From positions 1 through 64,000 of the forward strand of contig NZ_CABUOL010000001.1 of assembly GCF_902493215.1 (NCBI RefSeq): DNA of 64,000 nucleotides, given 5' to 3'. Positions within the stretch are counted from its first letter, which is position 1, and each line of letters starts with the position of its first letter. The stretch comes from an uncultured Mediterranea sp. (GTDB lineage: Bacteria > Bacteroidota > Bacteroidia > Bacteroidales > Bacteroidaceae). The translations under genes were made by a program, and so were the position numbers. Shown here in pieces: positions 54,366 through 62,737 of this stretch. Under the pieces are notes generated by a model. The model was given only the letters and a program-made list of their open reading frames with translations. It did no database searches and was not told the DNA's origin.

Positions 54366-55559
54366 ATGAACAAACCGCAAACCAACAGCAAACGTATCCT
54401 TGCCCTCGACATTCTGCGGGGCATCACCATCGCCGGCATGATTCTGGTGAACAATCCCGGTTCATGGGGACACATCTACGCTCCCCTACGTCATGCCGAA
54501 TGGAACGGGCTGACACCGACAGACCTGGTGTTCCCCTTCTTCATGTTCATCATGGGCATCTCCACCTATATCTCACTGAAGAAGTATGACTTCGCCTACA
54601 GCCATGCCACCCTCCGGAAGATTCTGCGGCGCACCGTCGTCATCTTCGTCATCGGCATGGCCATCGGCTGGTTCTCACGCTTCTGCTACTACTGGGCATC
54701 TGCTCCCGACGACCAGAGTTTCGGGCAGAATCTGTGGGCATCGGTATGGACGTTCGACCGCATGCGTATCCTGGGCGTCATGCAACGCCTGGCTCTGTGC
54801 TACTGCGCCGCTTCCATCGTGGCTCTCACGATGAAGCACAGCCGCATTCCCTACCTCATCGCCACGCTCCTCGCGGGCTACTTCATCCTGCTGATGGCAG
54901 GCAACGGCTTTGCCTACAACGAAACCAACATCCTGTCCGTCGTGGACCGCGCCATCCTGACACCTGCCCACATGTACAAGGACAACGGTATCGATCCCGA
55001 GGGCCTGCTGAGCACCATTCCTTCCATCGCCCACGTGCTGCTGGGCTTCTGCGTAGGCCGCATGATGCTGGGCGACAAGAATGCCGCCAGCCGCAGCCGT
55101 GAGGAAGTGCTCCAGTCACACCTCGTCAAGCTGTTCCTGACAGGCACCATCCTTACCTTCAGCGGCCTGCTGCTGAGTTACGGATGCCCGCTCAACAAGA
55201 AGATATGGTCGCCCACCTTCGTGCTTACCACCTGTGGTCTGGCCTCCAGTCTGCTGGCCCTGCTCATCTGGATTATCGACGTAAAAGGCTACAAGCGCTG
55301 GAGTCTGTTCTTCGAGTCGTTCGGTGTGAACCCGCTGTTCATGTACGTACTGGGAGGTGTGCTGAGCATCCTGTTTGGTTGCATCCGCCTGCCCTGGGCT
55401 GACGGAAGCATTTCCATCCACGGATTGCTCTACGACAAGATGATGCAGCCGCTCTTCGGAGATACCGGCGGCTCGTTGGCCTATGCCCTGATATTTGTCG
55501 CCATCAACTGGTGCATCGGCTACCAATTATATAAAAGGAAAATATACATCAAGATATAA
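54366..55559 (+). CDS. murT: MurT-like membrane protein (DUF5009/heparan acetyltransferase-like)
   Basis: 397 residues with about 10 membrane helices. RILALDILRGITIAGMILVNNPGSWGHIYAPLRHAEWNG is the hallmark N-terminus of the DUF1624/DUF5009/COG4299 family, with PTDLVFPFFMFIMG next. In Tannerella forsythia a protein encoded beside murK and murQ was reported, as I recall, to be a MurNAc transporter (MurT) of this family; gene order here is the same. An acyltransferase role cannot be excluded. It lies 5 bases after the dehydrogenase and 11 before murK. Confidence 0.8.
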   Translation: MNKPQTNSKRILALDILRGITIAGMILVNNPGSWGHIYAPLRHAEWNGLTPTDLVFPFFMFIMGISTYISLKKYDFAYSHATLRKILRRTVVIFVIGMAIGWFSRFCYYWASAPDDQSFGQNLWASVWTFDRMRILGVMQRLALCYCAASIVALTMKHSRIPYLIATLLAGYFILLMAGNGFAYNETNILSVVDRAILTPAHMYKDNGIDPEGLLSTIPSIAHVLLGFCVGRMMLGDKNAASRSREEVLQSHLVKLFLTGTILTFSGLLLSYGCPLNKKIWSPTFVLTTCGLASSLLALLIWIIDVKGYKRWSLFFESFGVNPLFMYVLGGVLSILFGCIRLPWADGSISIHGLLYDKMMQPLFGDTGGSLAYALIFVAINWCIGYQLYKRKIYIKI

Positions 55560-55570
55560 ACATTATTATT

Positions 55571-56407
55571 ATGATACTGATAGCAGACAGCGGCTCTACC
55601 AAAACCGACTGGTGTTTGGTAGAGCATGGAGAAGTTCTCCAACAGATTTTTACCAAAGGTACCAATCCTTTCTTCCAGAGCGAAGAAGAAATCAGCAACG
55701 AGATAGCAGCCAACCTTCTGCCCCAACTGAAGACGGCCGAAGCAGATGCTGTCTATTTCTATGGAGCCGGTTGTGCCTTTCCCGACAAGATAGAGATCGT
55801 TCGCCGCGCCATCCTGCACCATCTGCAGGTGAAAGGTGAAGTGGAAGTGAGTACCGACATGCTGGCCGCCGCCCGCGGCCTGTGCGGACATCGTGCAGGT
55901 ATCGCCTGCATCATGGGTACGGGCTCCAACTCATGCTACTACGATGGCGAGAAGATTGTGCAGAACGTATCGCCCCTGGGATTTATTCTGGGCGACGAAG
56001 GAAGCGGTGCCTGCCTGGGCAAACTGCTGGTGGGCGACATCCTGAAGAACCAAATGACTCCGGAGCTGAAGGAGAAGTTCCTCAGCCAGTTCAACCTGAC
56101 GCCAGCCGACATCATCGACCGTGTTTACCGCAAGCCGTTCCCCAACCGTTTTCTGGCCAGCCTGTCTCCCTTCCTGGCACAAAACCTCAACGAACCTTGC
56201 ATACACAGCCTGGTACTGAACAGCTTCAAGTCGTTCTTGAAACGCAACGTCATGCAGTATGACTATCAGAACCACGAAGTCCATTTCATCGGCTCCGTAG
56301 CCTACTACTACAAAGACGTGCTGGCACAGGCTACCGTCGAAATGGGTATCCGCCTGGGCACCATCCTCAAGAGCCCCATGGAAGGCCTCATCGCCTACCA
56401 CCGCTAA
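55571..56407 (+). CDS. murK: N-acetylmuramic acid kinase (BadF/MurK family)
   Basis: 278 residues. Phosphorylates MurNAc to MurNAc-6-phosphate. ILIADSGSTKTDWCLVE is phosphate loop 1, YFYGAGCAF the sugar region, CIMGTGSNSCYYDG loop 2 and FILGDEGSGACLG the adenosine site. It is paralogous to the gene at 30347. Placement directly before murQ, with a MurT-like gene in front, is the murTKQ order. The stop codon lies inside the first copy of a seven-base tandem repeat. Confidence 0.9.
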   Translation: MILIADSGSTKTDWCLVEHGEVLQQIFTKGTNPFFQSEEEISNEIAANLLPQLKTAEADAVYFYGAGCAFPDKIEIVRRAILHHLQVKGEVEVSTDMLAAARGLCGHRAGIACIMGTGSNSCYYDGEKIVQNVSPLGFILGDEGSGACLGKLLVGDILKNQMTPELKEKFLSQFNLTPADIIDRVYRKPFPNRFLASLSPFLAQNLNEPCIHSLVLNSFKSFLKRNVMQYDYQNHEVHFIGSVAYYYKDVLAQATVEMGIRLGTILKSPMEGLIAYHR

Positions 56408-56445
56408 CCGCTAACCACTAACCACTAACCGCTAACCACTAACCG
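56404..56445. repeat. Heptanucleotide tandem repeat between murK and murQ
   Basis: Six perfect-length copies of CTAACCR (R = G, A, A, G, A, G) fill 56404-56445 with no interruption; the stop codon of murK is inside copy one and the murQ ATG follows eight bases after the last copy. The tract occupies the ribosome-binding region of murQ. Confidence 0.9.
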
Positions 56446-56453
56446 TTTATCAT

Positions 56454-57272
56454 ATGGCATTCATCAAGATTTCAGAGCAACCCTCGCTCTACAACGATTT
56501 GGAAAAGAAGTCTGTCCGCGAAATACTGGAAGACATCAATACCGAAGACCAGAAAGTAGCCCTGGCCGTACAGAAGGCCATCCCACAGATAGAGAAACTG
56601 GTCACCCAGATTGTGCCCCGCATGAAGCAGGGCGGACGCATCTTCTACATGGGAGCCGGTACCAGCGGCCGCCTCGGCGTACTCGACGCTTCGGAGATAC
56701 CACCCACGTTCGGCATGCCCAACACCCTGGTCATCGGGCTCATTGCCGGAGGTGACACCGCCCTGCGCAACCCCGTGGAGAACGCCGAAGACGACATCCA
56801 CCGCGGCTGGGAGGAACTGGTGGAACGCAACATCACGGCCAAGGACACCGTCATCGGTATTGCCGCGTCGGGCACCACGCCCTACGTCATCGGTGCCCTG
56901 CACGAAGCCCGCGAACACGGCATCCTGACGGCCTGCATCACCAGCAACCCCGACTCGCCGATGGCCGCCGAGGCTGACGTGCCCATCGAGATGATTGTAG
57001 GGCCGGAATATGTCACCGGCAGCTCGCGCATGAAGTCGGGTACGGGACAGAAGATGATTCTGAACATGATCAGCACTTCGGTCATGATACAGCTGGGCCG
57101 CGTCAAAGGCAACAAGATGGTGAACATGCAGCTGAGCAACAAGAAGCTGGTGGACCGCGGCACGCGTATGCTGGTCGAAGAGCTGGGTCTGGATTACGGC
57201 AAGGCCAAGGCACTGCTGCTGATGCACGGCTCGGTAAAGAAAGCGGTGGATGCCTACCGCGAAGGAAAATAA
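56454..57272 (+). CDS. murQ: N-acetylmuramic acid 6-phosphate etherase
   Basis: 272 residues, slightly shorter than E. coli MurQ (298). It cleaves the lactyl ether of MurNAc-6-phosphate to GlcNAc-6-phosphate and D-lactate. The SIS fold includes FYMGAGTSGRLGVLDASEIPPTFG (about 63-86, with the catalytic Glu), GIAASGTTPYVIGAL and GPEYVTGSSRMKSGTGQKM. The end is KKAVDAYREGK, so part of the usual C-terminal helical region is missing. It is preceded by the heptamer tract. Confidence 0.96.
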   Translation: MAFIKISEQPSLYNDLEKKSVREILEDINTEDQKVALAVQKAIPQIEKLVTQIVPRMKQGGRIFYMGAGTSGRLGVLDASEIPPTFGMPNTLVIGLIAGGDTALRNPVENAEDDIHRGWEELVERNITAKDTVIGIAASGTTPYVIGALHEAREHGILTACITSNPDSPMAAEADVPIEMIVGPEYVTGSSRMKSGTGQKMILNMISTSVMIQLGRVKGNKMVNMQLSNKKLVDRGTRMLVEELGLDYGKAKALLLMHGSVKKAVDAYREGK

Positions 57273-57304
57273 ACCGTATTCTTCCACCCAAAACAAAACG
57301 CCCC

Positions 57305-59155
57305 ATGAGAACTATCCGTTTGCTAATCGCCCTGCTGCTGGGAACACAGGCCGCCATGGCCCAGTTCCTGCAGCGCGTGGCTCCCGAGCAGGTGGGCATG
57401 AGCAGCCGGCACCTGATGTATGCCGACCAGGCTATCAATAAAGCCATCGCCGAAAAGAAAATACCAGGAGCTGTGCTGGCCGTAGTCCGCCACGGAAAGA
57501 TGGCCTACCTCAAGGCATACGGACACCGGAGTCTGGTGCCCGACGAAGAACCGATGACAACTTCCACCGTGTTCGACATGGCTTCGTGCAGCAAGTCCAT
57601 GTCGACCGCCGTATGTACCATGATGCTAGTCGAGCGGGGGCTCATCCGCCTGCTCGACCCCGTCAGTCTCTACATCCCCGACTTCCGCCCCTGGCAGAGC
57701 GAAGACGGAAAGCGCACCAAGGCCATCCGCATCCAGGACCTGCTGACCCATACGTCGGGCCTGCCGGCCTATGCTCCTGTCGCAAAGATTCAGCAGGCAG
57801 CCGGCTTACCCTGCCCCGACGCGCTGATGCAGTACATTGACACCTGCCGGCGTGGCTTCGAACCGCAGACCGACTTCCGCTACAGCTGCCTGAACTTCGT
57901 TACCCTGCAACGCATCATCGAAACCGTCAGCGGACAACCGCTCAACCAGTTTGCCCAAGAACAGCTCTTCGATGCACTGGGCATGAAGCACACCGGCTAC
58001 CTGCCCTGCAAGCAGGACAAGAAAGGCCGCTGGGTGAACACCAGTCTGCCACAATGGCTACAGGACGAAGGCTGCCACATCATTGCCCCCACCGAACAGC
58101 AGCCCGACGGGCAAGTGCTCCGCGGACAGGCACACGACCCGCTGGCACGCATCCTTAATGGAGGCGTCAGCGGCAACGCAGGCGTCTTCTCGTGCGCCGA
58201 AGACATTGCCCTGCTCTGTGCAGCCCTGCAGAACGGCGGCGAGTGGAACGGCCGGCGCATCCTCAGCCCGCAGACGGTGAAAGCCATGCGTACAGTGCCC
58301 CGAGCCACCGCCTCGCTGGGACGTACGCTGGGTTGGGACTGTTTCACGGCCTATGCGTCGAACAACGGCGACCTCTTCGGTCCCCACACCTACAGCCACA
58401 CGGGCTATACGGGCACCAGCATCGTCATCGACCCCGATACGGACACCAGCGTTATCCTGCTCATCAACGCCGTCCACCCCAAAGACGGACACAGTGTGGT
58501 ACGCCTGCGCTCGCTGGTAGCCAATGCCGTAGCTGCCTCCATCCAGCCCGTACCACGTACCTACACCGACCACTACTACCGTCGTTTCCTCCAGTTTATG
58601 GACGAACCGCCTGTCACCTCACAAGACATCGTGATGCTGGGCAACAGCCTGACGGAGAACGGGGGCAACTGGGGCCGGCGGCTGGGCTGGAAGCACGTGG
58701 TGAACCGCGGCATCATCGGCGACGAGGTGATGGGTGTGTACGACCGCCTGCACCAGATTCTGCCCGGGCATCCCCAAAAACTGTTCCTGCTGATAGGTAT
58801 CAACGACGTGTCCCACGGGCTGACGGCCGACAGTATCGCCGGCCTGATAGACCACACAGTAGAACGCATCCGCCGCGAATCGCCTCAAACCCGCCTCTAC
58901 CTGCAGAGTCTACTGCCCATCAACGAAAGCTTCGGCCGATACCGTCTGCTGACAGGGAAAACAGACCTGGTTCCCCAAATCAATGCCCGGCTCCGGGAAC
59001 TGGCCCGTGAGCGGCAGATTGACTTCATCGACCTCTTTCCGCTCTTCACCGAGCCGAACACCTCAGTACTGCGCAAGGAACTGACCACCGACGGCCTGCA
59101 CCTCAACGAGGATGGCTACCGGATATGGGTGAAAGCGCTGAAAAAGTATAGGTAA
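57305..59155 (+). CDS. Serine beta-lactamase-like hydrolase fused to an SGNH/GDSL esterase
   Basis: 616 residues with a signal peptide (about 1-20, ending AMAQ). The N-terminal class C beta-lactamase/esterase domain (about 25-410) has S94-C-S-K97 (SxxK), Y193-S-C195 in the Y-x-N position and HTGYTGTS. The third residue of Y-x-N is Cys rather than Asn. The C-terminal SGNH domain (about 435-616) has GNSLTENG (Ser448), GINDV and D596-G-L-H599. The first half may hydrolyse a D-Ala or stem peptide bond; the second may remove O-acetyl from muropeptides. It is the last gene of the operon. Confidence 0.88.
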   Translation: MRTIRLLIALLLGTQAAMAQFLQRVAPEQVGMSSRHLMYADQAINKAIAEKKIPGAVLAVVRHGKMAYLKAYGHRSLVPDEEPMTTSTVFDMASCSKSMSTAVCTMMLVERGLIRLLDPVSLYIPDFRPWQSEDGKRTKAIRIQDLLTHTSGLPAYAPVAKIQQAAGLPCPDALMQYIDTCRRGFEPQTDFRYSCLNFVTLQRIIETVSGQPLNQFAQEQLFDALGMKHTGYLPCKQDKKGRWVNTSLPQWLQDEGCHIIAPTEQQPDGQVLRGQAHDPLARILNGGVSGNAGVFSCAEDIALLCAALQNGGEWNGRRILSPQTVKAMRTVPRATASLGRTLGWDCFTAYASNNGDLFGPHTYSHTGYTGTSIVIDPDTDTSVILLINAVHPKDGHSVVRLRSLVANAVAASIQPVPRTYTDHYYRRFLQFMDEPPVTSQDIVMLGNSLTENGGNWGRRLGWKHVVNRGIIGDEVMGVYDRLHQILPGHPQKLFLLIGINDVSHGLTADSIAGLIDHTVERIRRESPQTRLYLQSLLPINESFGRYRLLTGKTDLVPQINARLRELARERQIDFIDLFPLFTEPNTSVLRKELTTDGLHLNEDGYRIWVKALKKYR

Positions 59156-59194
59156 AGCACTCCAAAAGGAAGTAAAAATGACGAACACACAGCG

Positions 59195-59230
59195 AAGCGG
59201 CACAAGCCAAATTGTGTCGCTTTGTCTTTT
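59195..59230 (+). terminator. Intrinsic terminator of the muramidase operon
   Basis: AAGCGGCACAA (59195-59205) pairs with TTGTGTCGCTT (59212-59222) with one mismatch; the loop is GCCAAA, and a T-rich run follows (TGTCTTTTAT). Confidence 0.8.
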
Positions 59231-59279
59231 ATAGCCTCCTCTTCGCCGAAATCAAGTAACACACTGATAATCAGTACTT

Positions 59280-59345
59280 ATTTTTTCAGGTGGCATTCCG
59301 GCCTGAAAACCTTTCAGGTAGCACCTGAAAAACACCTGAAAATAC
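59280..59345. repeat. Overlapping palindromes with partial 22-base register
   Basis: CCTGAAAA occurs at 59302 and 59324 (22 bases apart) and CCTGAA again at 59335. CCTGAAAACCTTTCAGG is an internal palindrome, and TTTTTCAGGTG (59282-59292) pairs with CACCTGAAAAA (59322-59332). It may be another member of the 22-base family or a stacked terminator; the assignment is weak. Confidence 0.5.
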
Positions 59346-59416
59346 AGAGCTACTTTTCACGGTTATCTATTTTGACATAATATCTATAAGAAGGCAGGCA
59401 CGATGGAGCAAAAAGA

Positions 59417-59455
59417 AAAGGCTTGCCACAGCATCATCGCCACCGGCAAGCCTTT
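59417..59455. terminator. Bidirectional terminator between the operon and the FKBP gene
   Basis: AAAGGCTTGCC (59417-59427) pairs perfectly with GGCAAGCCTTT (59445-59455), 17-base loop. It is close to the stop of the minus-strand FKBP gene (59488) and can serve both strands. Confidence 0.85.
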
Positions 59456-59487
59456 CTTATGCTTTCTTTATAAGAAGGCAAGAGGAA

Positions 59488-60132
59488 TCAGTCCTCGTCC
59501 GTTACAATATCATCGAGAACGATGTCGAACGCCAGGGTAGAATAACCGGGAATACTTCCGCTCCCGCTGGTACCGTAGGCCGACTGATAGGGCAAATATA
59601 CCATCCAGCGTTCACCCGTCTTCATCAACTGAAGGGCAGCCTTCCAACCAGTGCGCAAGCTCGAATTATCGATGGCAAAATCAGCCGTCCAATCAAACTC
59701 TGTCACGACTTTATCGGGAGGTGAAGGTATCTCTTGGTCTATGGCTGAATATCCATTAAACGTTCCATCAAACTTATCACCGGTTATCAGTGTACCATAA
59801 TAATAGGTAGACACCGTTTCCGTATAAATCGGACGTTGTCCTTCCGTATTTGCCACAATCTTCTTGCAATAGATATAAACTTCTTGGGCAGTTGTCGAAG
59901 CCAAATCATCTTTGATACGGAAAAGCTCTCCCACCTGCATGCGGTCTGCATCTTCCTCCTTAGATACAAACACATTGGGTTCGCGGGAAAGAGAGTCGAT
60001 GAACGCCTCGTTGCGGGCCTGCCAGTTGTCGTACTTGCTGGCTTCCTGCACCTCCTCGCACGAAACGAAGAACAGAGTCACCAAAGGCAATACAAGCAAC
60101 AGCTTCTTGAATTGAGAATTAAGAATCTTCAT
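59488..60132 (-). CDS. FKBP-type peptidyl-prolyl isomerase-like lipoprotein
   Basis: 214 residues. The N-terminal hydrophobic stretch ends in the lipobox FFVSC (acyl Cys about 25). About 95-214 is an FKBP-like domain: VYLPYQSAYGTSGSGSIPGYSTLAFDIVLDDI is its typical second half, and WKAALQLMKTGERW the preceding helix. Early aromatic positions are altered, so activity may be weak or absent. It would be a periplasmic chaperone-like protein. The first coding bases (ATTCTTAATTCTCAATTC) read like the local AATTCTC repeat, so the N-terminus was shaped by it or lies next to it. Separated from glyS by a hairpin repeat. Confidence 0.8.
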   Translation of the reverse strand: MKILNSQFKKLLLVLPLVTLFFVSCEEVQEASKYDNWQARNEAFIDSLSREPNVFVSKEEDADRMQVGELFRIKDDLASTTAQEVYIYCKKIVANTEGQRPIYTETVSTYYYGTLITGDKFDGTFNGYSAIDQEIPSPPDKVVTEFDWTADFAIDNSSLRTGWKAALQLMKTGERWMVYLPYQSAYGTSGSGSIPGYSTLAFDIVLDDIVTDED

Positions 60133-60187
60133 TAAGTGAAAATTGATAATTGATTATTGAAAATCTTCGTTAATTGAAAGTTGGAAA

Positions 60188-60231
60188 ATGGAGAACTGGG
60201 AATGAAGCATCTTCCATTTCCAATTCTCCAT
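60188..60231. repeat. Hairpin repeat between glyS and the FKBP gene
   Basis: ATGGAGAACTGGGAATG (60188-60204) and CATTTCCAATTCTCCAT (60215-60231) match at 15 of 17 positions with a 10-base loop. It lies directly after the glyS stop and probably ends its transcript. It is of the AATTCTCCAT family. The flanking 60133-60187 is low-complexity TTGATAATTGATTATTG-type sequence. Confidence 0.7.
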
Positions 60232-60240
60232 CATTCATTA

Positions 60241-61782
60241 TCAGAGTGTCTTGAGCAGCGACGTGATGCTTACGCGGTCAGCAATCAGACGGTCGAGGTC
60301 GGCAATGGCCACGCGCTCCTGCTTCATGGTGTCGCGGTCGCGCAGGGTAACGCATCCGTCTTCCAGCGTCTGGTGGTCAACGGTGACGCAATAGGGCGTA
60401 CCGATGGCATCCTGACGGCGGTAGCGCTTGCCGATGGAGTCTTTCTCGTCATACTGGCAATGGAAGTGGAACTTCAGCGCGTCGATGATTTCGCGTGCCT
60501 TCTCGGGCAGGCCGTCTTTCTTGACGAGCGGCATCACGGCCAGCTTCACAGGTGCCAGGGCAGCAGGCAACTTCAGCACTACGCGGCTTTCTCCGTTCTC
60601 CAGCTGTTCTTCACAATAAGAAGCAGACATGATGCTGAGGAACATACGGTCTACACCAATGGAGGTCTCGATGACGTACGGCGTATAGCTTTCGTTCGTT
60701 TCGGGGTCGAAGTACTTGATGTTCTTGCCCGAGAACTTCTCGTGCTGGGAGAGGTCGAAGTTGGTGCGGCTGTGGATACCTTCCACTTCCTTGAAGCCGA
60801 AGGACATCAGGAATTCGATGTCGGTAGCGGCGTTGGCGTAGTGGGCCAGCTTCTCATGGTCATGATAACGGTAGTGGTCGTCGCCGAAGCCCAGGGCCTT
60901 GTGCCACTTCAGGCGCGTCTCTTTCCACTTCTTGAACCACTCCAGCTCGGTGCCGGGCTTCACGAAGAACTGCATCTCCATCTGCTCGAACTCGCGCATG
61001 CGGAAGATGAACTGGCGTGCCACGATTTCGTTACGGAAAGCCTTACCGATCTGTGCGATGCCGAAAGGAATCTTCATGCGGCCCGTCTTCTGCACGTTCA
61101 GGTAGTTGACGAAGATACCCTGCGCCGTCTCGGGACGGAGGTACACCTTCATGGAACCGTCGGCCGTAGAACCCATTTCGGTAGAGAACATCAGATTGAA
61201 CTGGCGTACTTCAGTCCAGTTCTTCGTGCCGCTGATGGGGCAGACGATTTCTTCGTCGAGGATGATCTGACGCAGTTCATTCAAATCGGGACCGGCGTTC
61301 ATGGCGTCGGAATAACGCTGATGCAGGGCGTCGCGCTTGGCCTGGTGCTCCAGCACGCGGGCGTTGGTGGCACGGAACTGTGCCTCGTCGAAGGCATCGC
61401 CATACTTCTTGGCAGCCTTGGCCACTTCCTTGTTTATCTTTTCGTCGTACTTGGCTATCTGGTCTTCGATGAGCACGTCGGCACGATAGCGTTTCTTGGA
61501 GTCGCGGTTGTCGATGAGGGGGTCATTGAACGCGTCCACATGTCCGCTGGCCTTCCAGATGGTGGGGTGCATGAAGATGGCCGAGTCGATGCCCACAATG
61601 TTCTCGTGGAGCAGCACCATGCTCTGCCACCAGTATTGTTTGATGTTGTTCTTCAGTTCCACACCGTTCTGTCCGTAGTCGTATACGGCTCCCAGTCCGT
61701 CATAGATTTCGCTGCTGGGGAACACAAAACCATACTCCTTGCAATGGGATACAAGTTTCTTAAAAACGTCTTCTTGTGCCAT
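60241..61782 (-). CDS. glyS: Glycyl-tRNA synthetase, single-chain class II type
   Basis: 513 residues. Attaches glycine to tRNA-Gly. This is the eukaryote/archaeal-like alpha2 form used by Bacteroidetes rather than the GlyQ-GlyS tetramer. FVFPSSEIYDGLGAVYDYGQNGVELKNNI, MVLLHENIVGIDSAIFMHP, MKVYLRPETAQGIFVNYL (motif 2 region), PFGIAQIGKAFRNE (motif 2) and ETSIGVDRMFLSIM (motif 3) are in order. The C-terminal anticodon-binding domain starts near LAPVKLAVMPLVKKDG. It is monocistronic, with a promoter upstream on the minus strand. Confidence 0.98.
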   Translation of the reverse strand: MAQEDVFKKLVSHCKEYGFVFPSSEIYDGLGAVYDYGQNGVELKNNIKQYWWQSMVLLHENIVGIDSAIFMHPTIWKASGHVDAFNDPLIDNRDSKKRYRADVLIEDQIAKYDEKINKEVAKAAKKYGDAFDEAQFRATNARVLEHQAKRDALHQRYSDAMNAGPDLNELRQIILDEEIVCPISGTKNWTEVRQFNLMFSTEMGSTADGSMKVYLRPETAQGIFVNYLNVQKTGRMKIPFGIAQIGKAFRNEIVARQFIFRMREFEQMEMQFFVKPGTELEWFKKWKETRLKWHKALGFGDDHYRYHDHEKLAHYANAATDIEFLMSFGFKEVEGIHSRTNFDLSQHEKFSGKNIKYFDPETNESYTPYVIETSIGVDRMFLSIMSASYCEEQLENGESRVVLKLPAALAPVKLAVMPLVKKDGLPEKAREIIDALKFHFHCQYDEKDSIGKRYRRQDAIGTPYCVTVDHQTLEDGCVTLRDRDTMKQERVAIADLDRLIADRVSITSLLKTL

Positions 61783-61835
61783 GATCTTTCTTATCTAATT
61801 TAAATTGAATTTCCACACATTATTATAAAACGGCA

Positions 61836-61867
61836 CAAAGATAAATAAAGGTAAGCGTAGAAACAAA
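61836..61867 (-). promoter_or_regulatory. Bacteroidetes promoter for glyS
   Basis: On the minus strand: TTTG (61864-61867), 20 bases, TATCTTTG (61836-61843), 54 bases before the start. Confidence 0.7.
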
Positions 61868-62171
61868 TGAAAATGTATTTTTCAAATCTATTATTCCAAG
61901 CTATCCTAGCTTAATCTAAAGACAGTACAAGACAAAATAGTCGATTTTCTTTTACCGGAAATATACCATCCTAACAGAACTAACAGCTTAAACCATCCAA
62001 ACATATAAAAAAATGATTCATGTCCTCAAGTCAAGAGATTGTTTCATTCAAAAGTCTTTTACTTCACGAACCGATGTAACGGGAAACCATTAAATTGTCC
62101 TACTTTTTAAAATAATTACGACTTATTAAATAATTATCGGTGAAATAATTTTTTATAATCAAATTTTTACT

Positions 62172-62179
62172 TAAGTTTG
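62172..62179 (+). promoter_or_regulatory. -7 box for the AraC-type regulator
   Basis: TAAGTTTG fits TAnnTTTG, 28 bases before the start codon. Confidence 0.5.
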
Positions 62180-62207
62180 CGAATGCCATACAAAACAAGT
62201 CACCTAT

Positions 62208-62708
62208 ATGAAAGAAAGGTTAACATACAGAAATACACAACTGGGTATCAGCGATATAGACAATCAGCCTCCAGACCAGAACGATTGCCACAACAAAGCA
62301 AACGATATCTACAACACAGAGCGTATAAAATCAATCTATGATAACTTTCTCTACATCCTAGAAGAAAAAAAGGTTTATTTAAACCCACAGATTAATTTAA
62401 CAAAGCTCAGTCAATTGTTATATACCAACACTTCATATCTATCCAAAGTAATCAACATATATTTCAAATGTAACCTGAAGACTCTCCTGAATCAATACCG
62501 AATTAATTACGCTAAAGAATTGCTTAAAAAAGGGACATGTAACATACAAAGTTTACCCAAGCAATGCGGATTTATCTCAAGGAGCACATTCTATGCAGCC
62601 TTCACGAAATTTGAGCACATAACTCCTACAGACTATCGCGCCAAATACCATAGTAGCGAGAATTTAAAAGGACTAGAAAATAACATAAATAGATTATCAA
62701 CTATTTAA
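62208..62708 (+). CDS. Small AraC/XylS-type DNA-binding protein
   Basis: 166 residues. About 60-150 is the double helix-turn-helix: KVYLNPQINLTKLSQLLYTNTSYLSKVINIYF (first HTH), then the hinge NQYRINYAKELLKKG and NIQSLPKQCGFISRSTFYAAFTKFEHITPTDYR (second HTH), which is the AraC C-terminal signature. The N-terminal 45 residues are short and polar, too small for an effector domain. It probably responds through partners or regulates constitutively. It precedes the coiled-coil lipoprotein gene by 29 bases and may control it. The gene is AT-richer than the housekeeping genes in the window. Confidence 0.9.
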   Translation: MKERLTYRNTQLGISDIDNQPPDQNDCHNKANDIYNTERIKSIYDNFLYILEEKKVYLNPQINLTKLSQLLYTNTSYLSKVINIYFKCNLKTLLNQYRINYAKELLKKGTCNIQSLPKQCGFISRSTFYAAFTKFEHITPTDYRAKYHSSENLKGLENNINRLSTI

Positions 62709-62737
62709 TTTTTTATTAATCAAACATCTTTACTATC

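Larger units (their letters stand above)
61783..62207. other. AT-rich divergent intergenic region
   Basis: About 425 bases between the divergent glyS and AraC-type genes. It contains the minus-strand glyS promoter (61836-61867) and a plus-strand -7 box (62172-62179). The middle is low-complexity AT with no structure or gene that I recognise. Confidence 0.6.
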
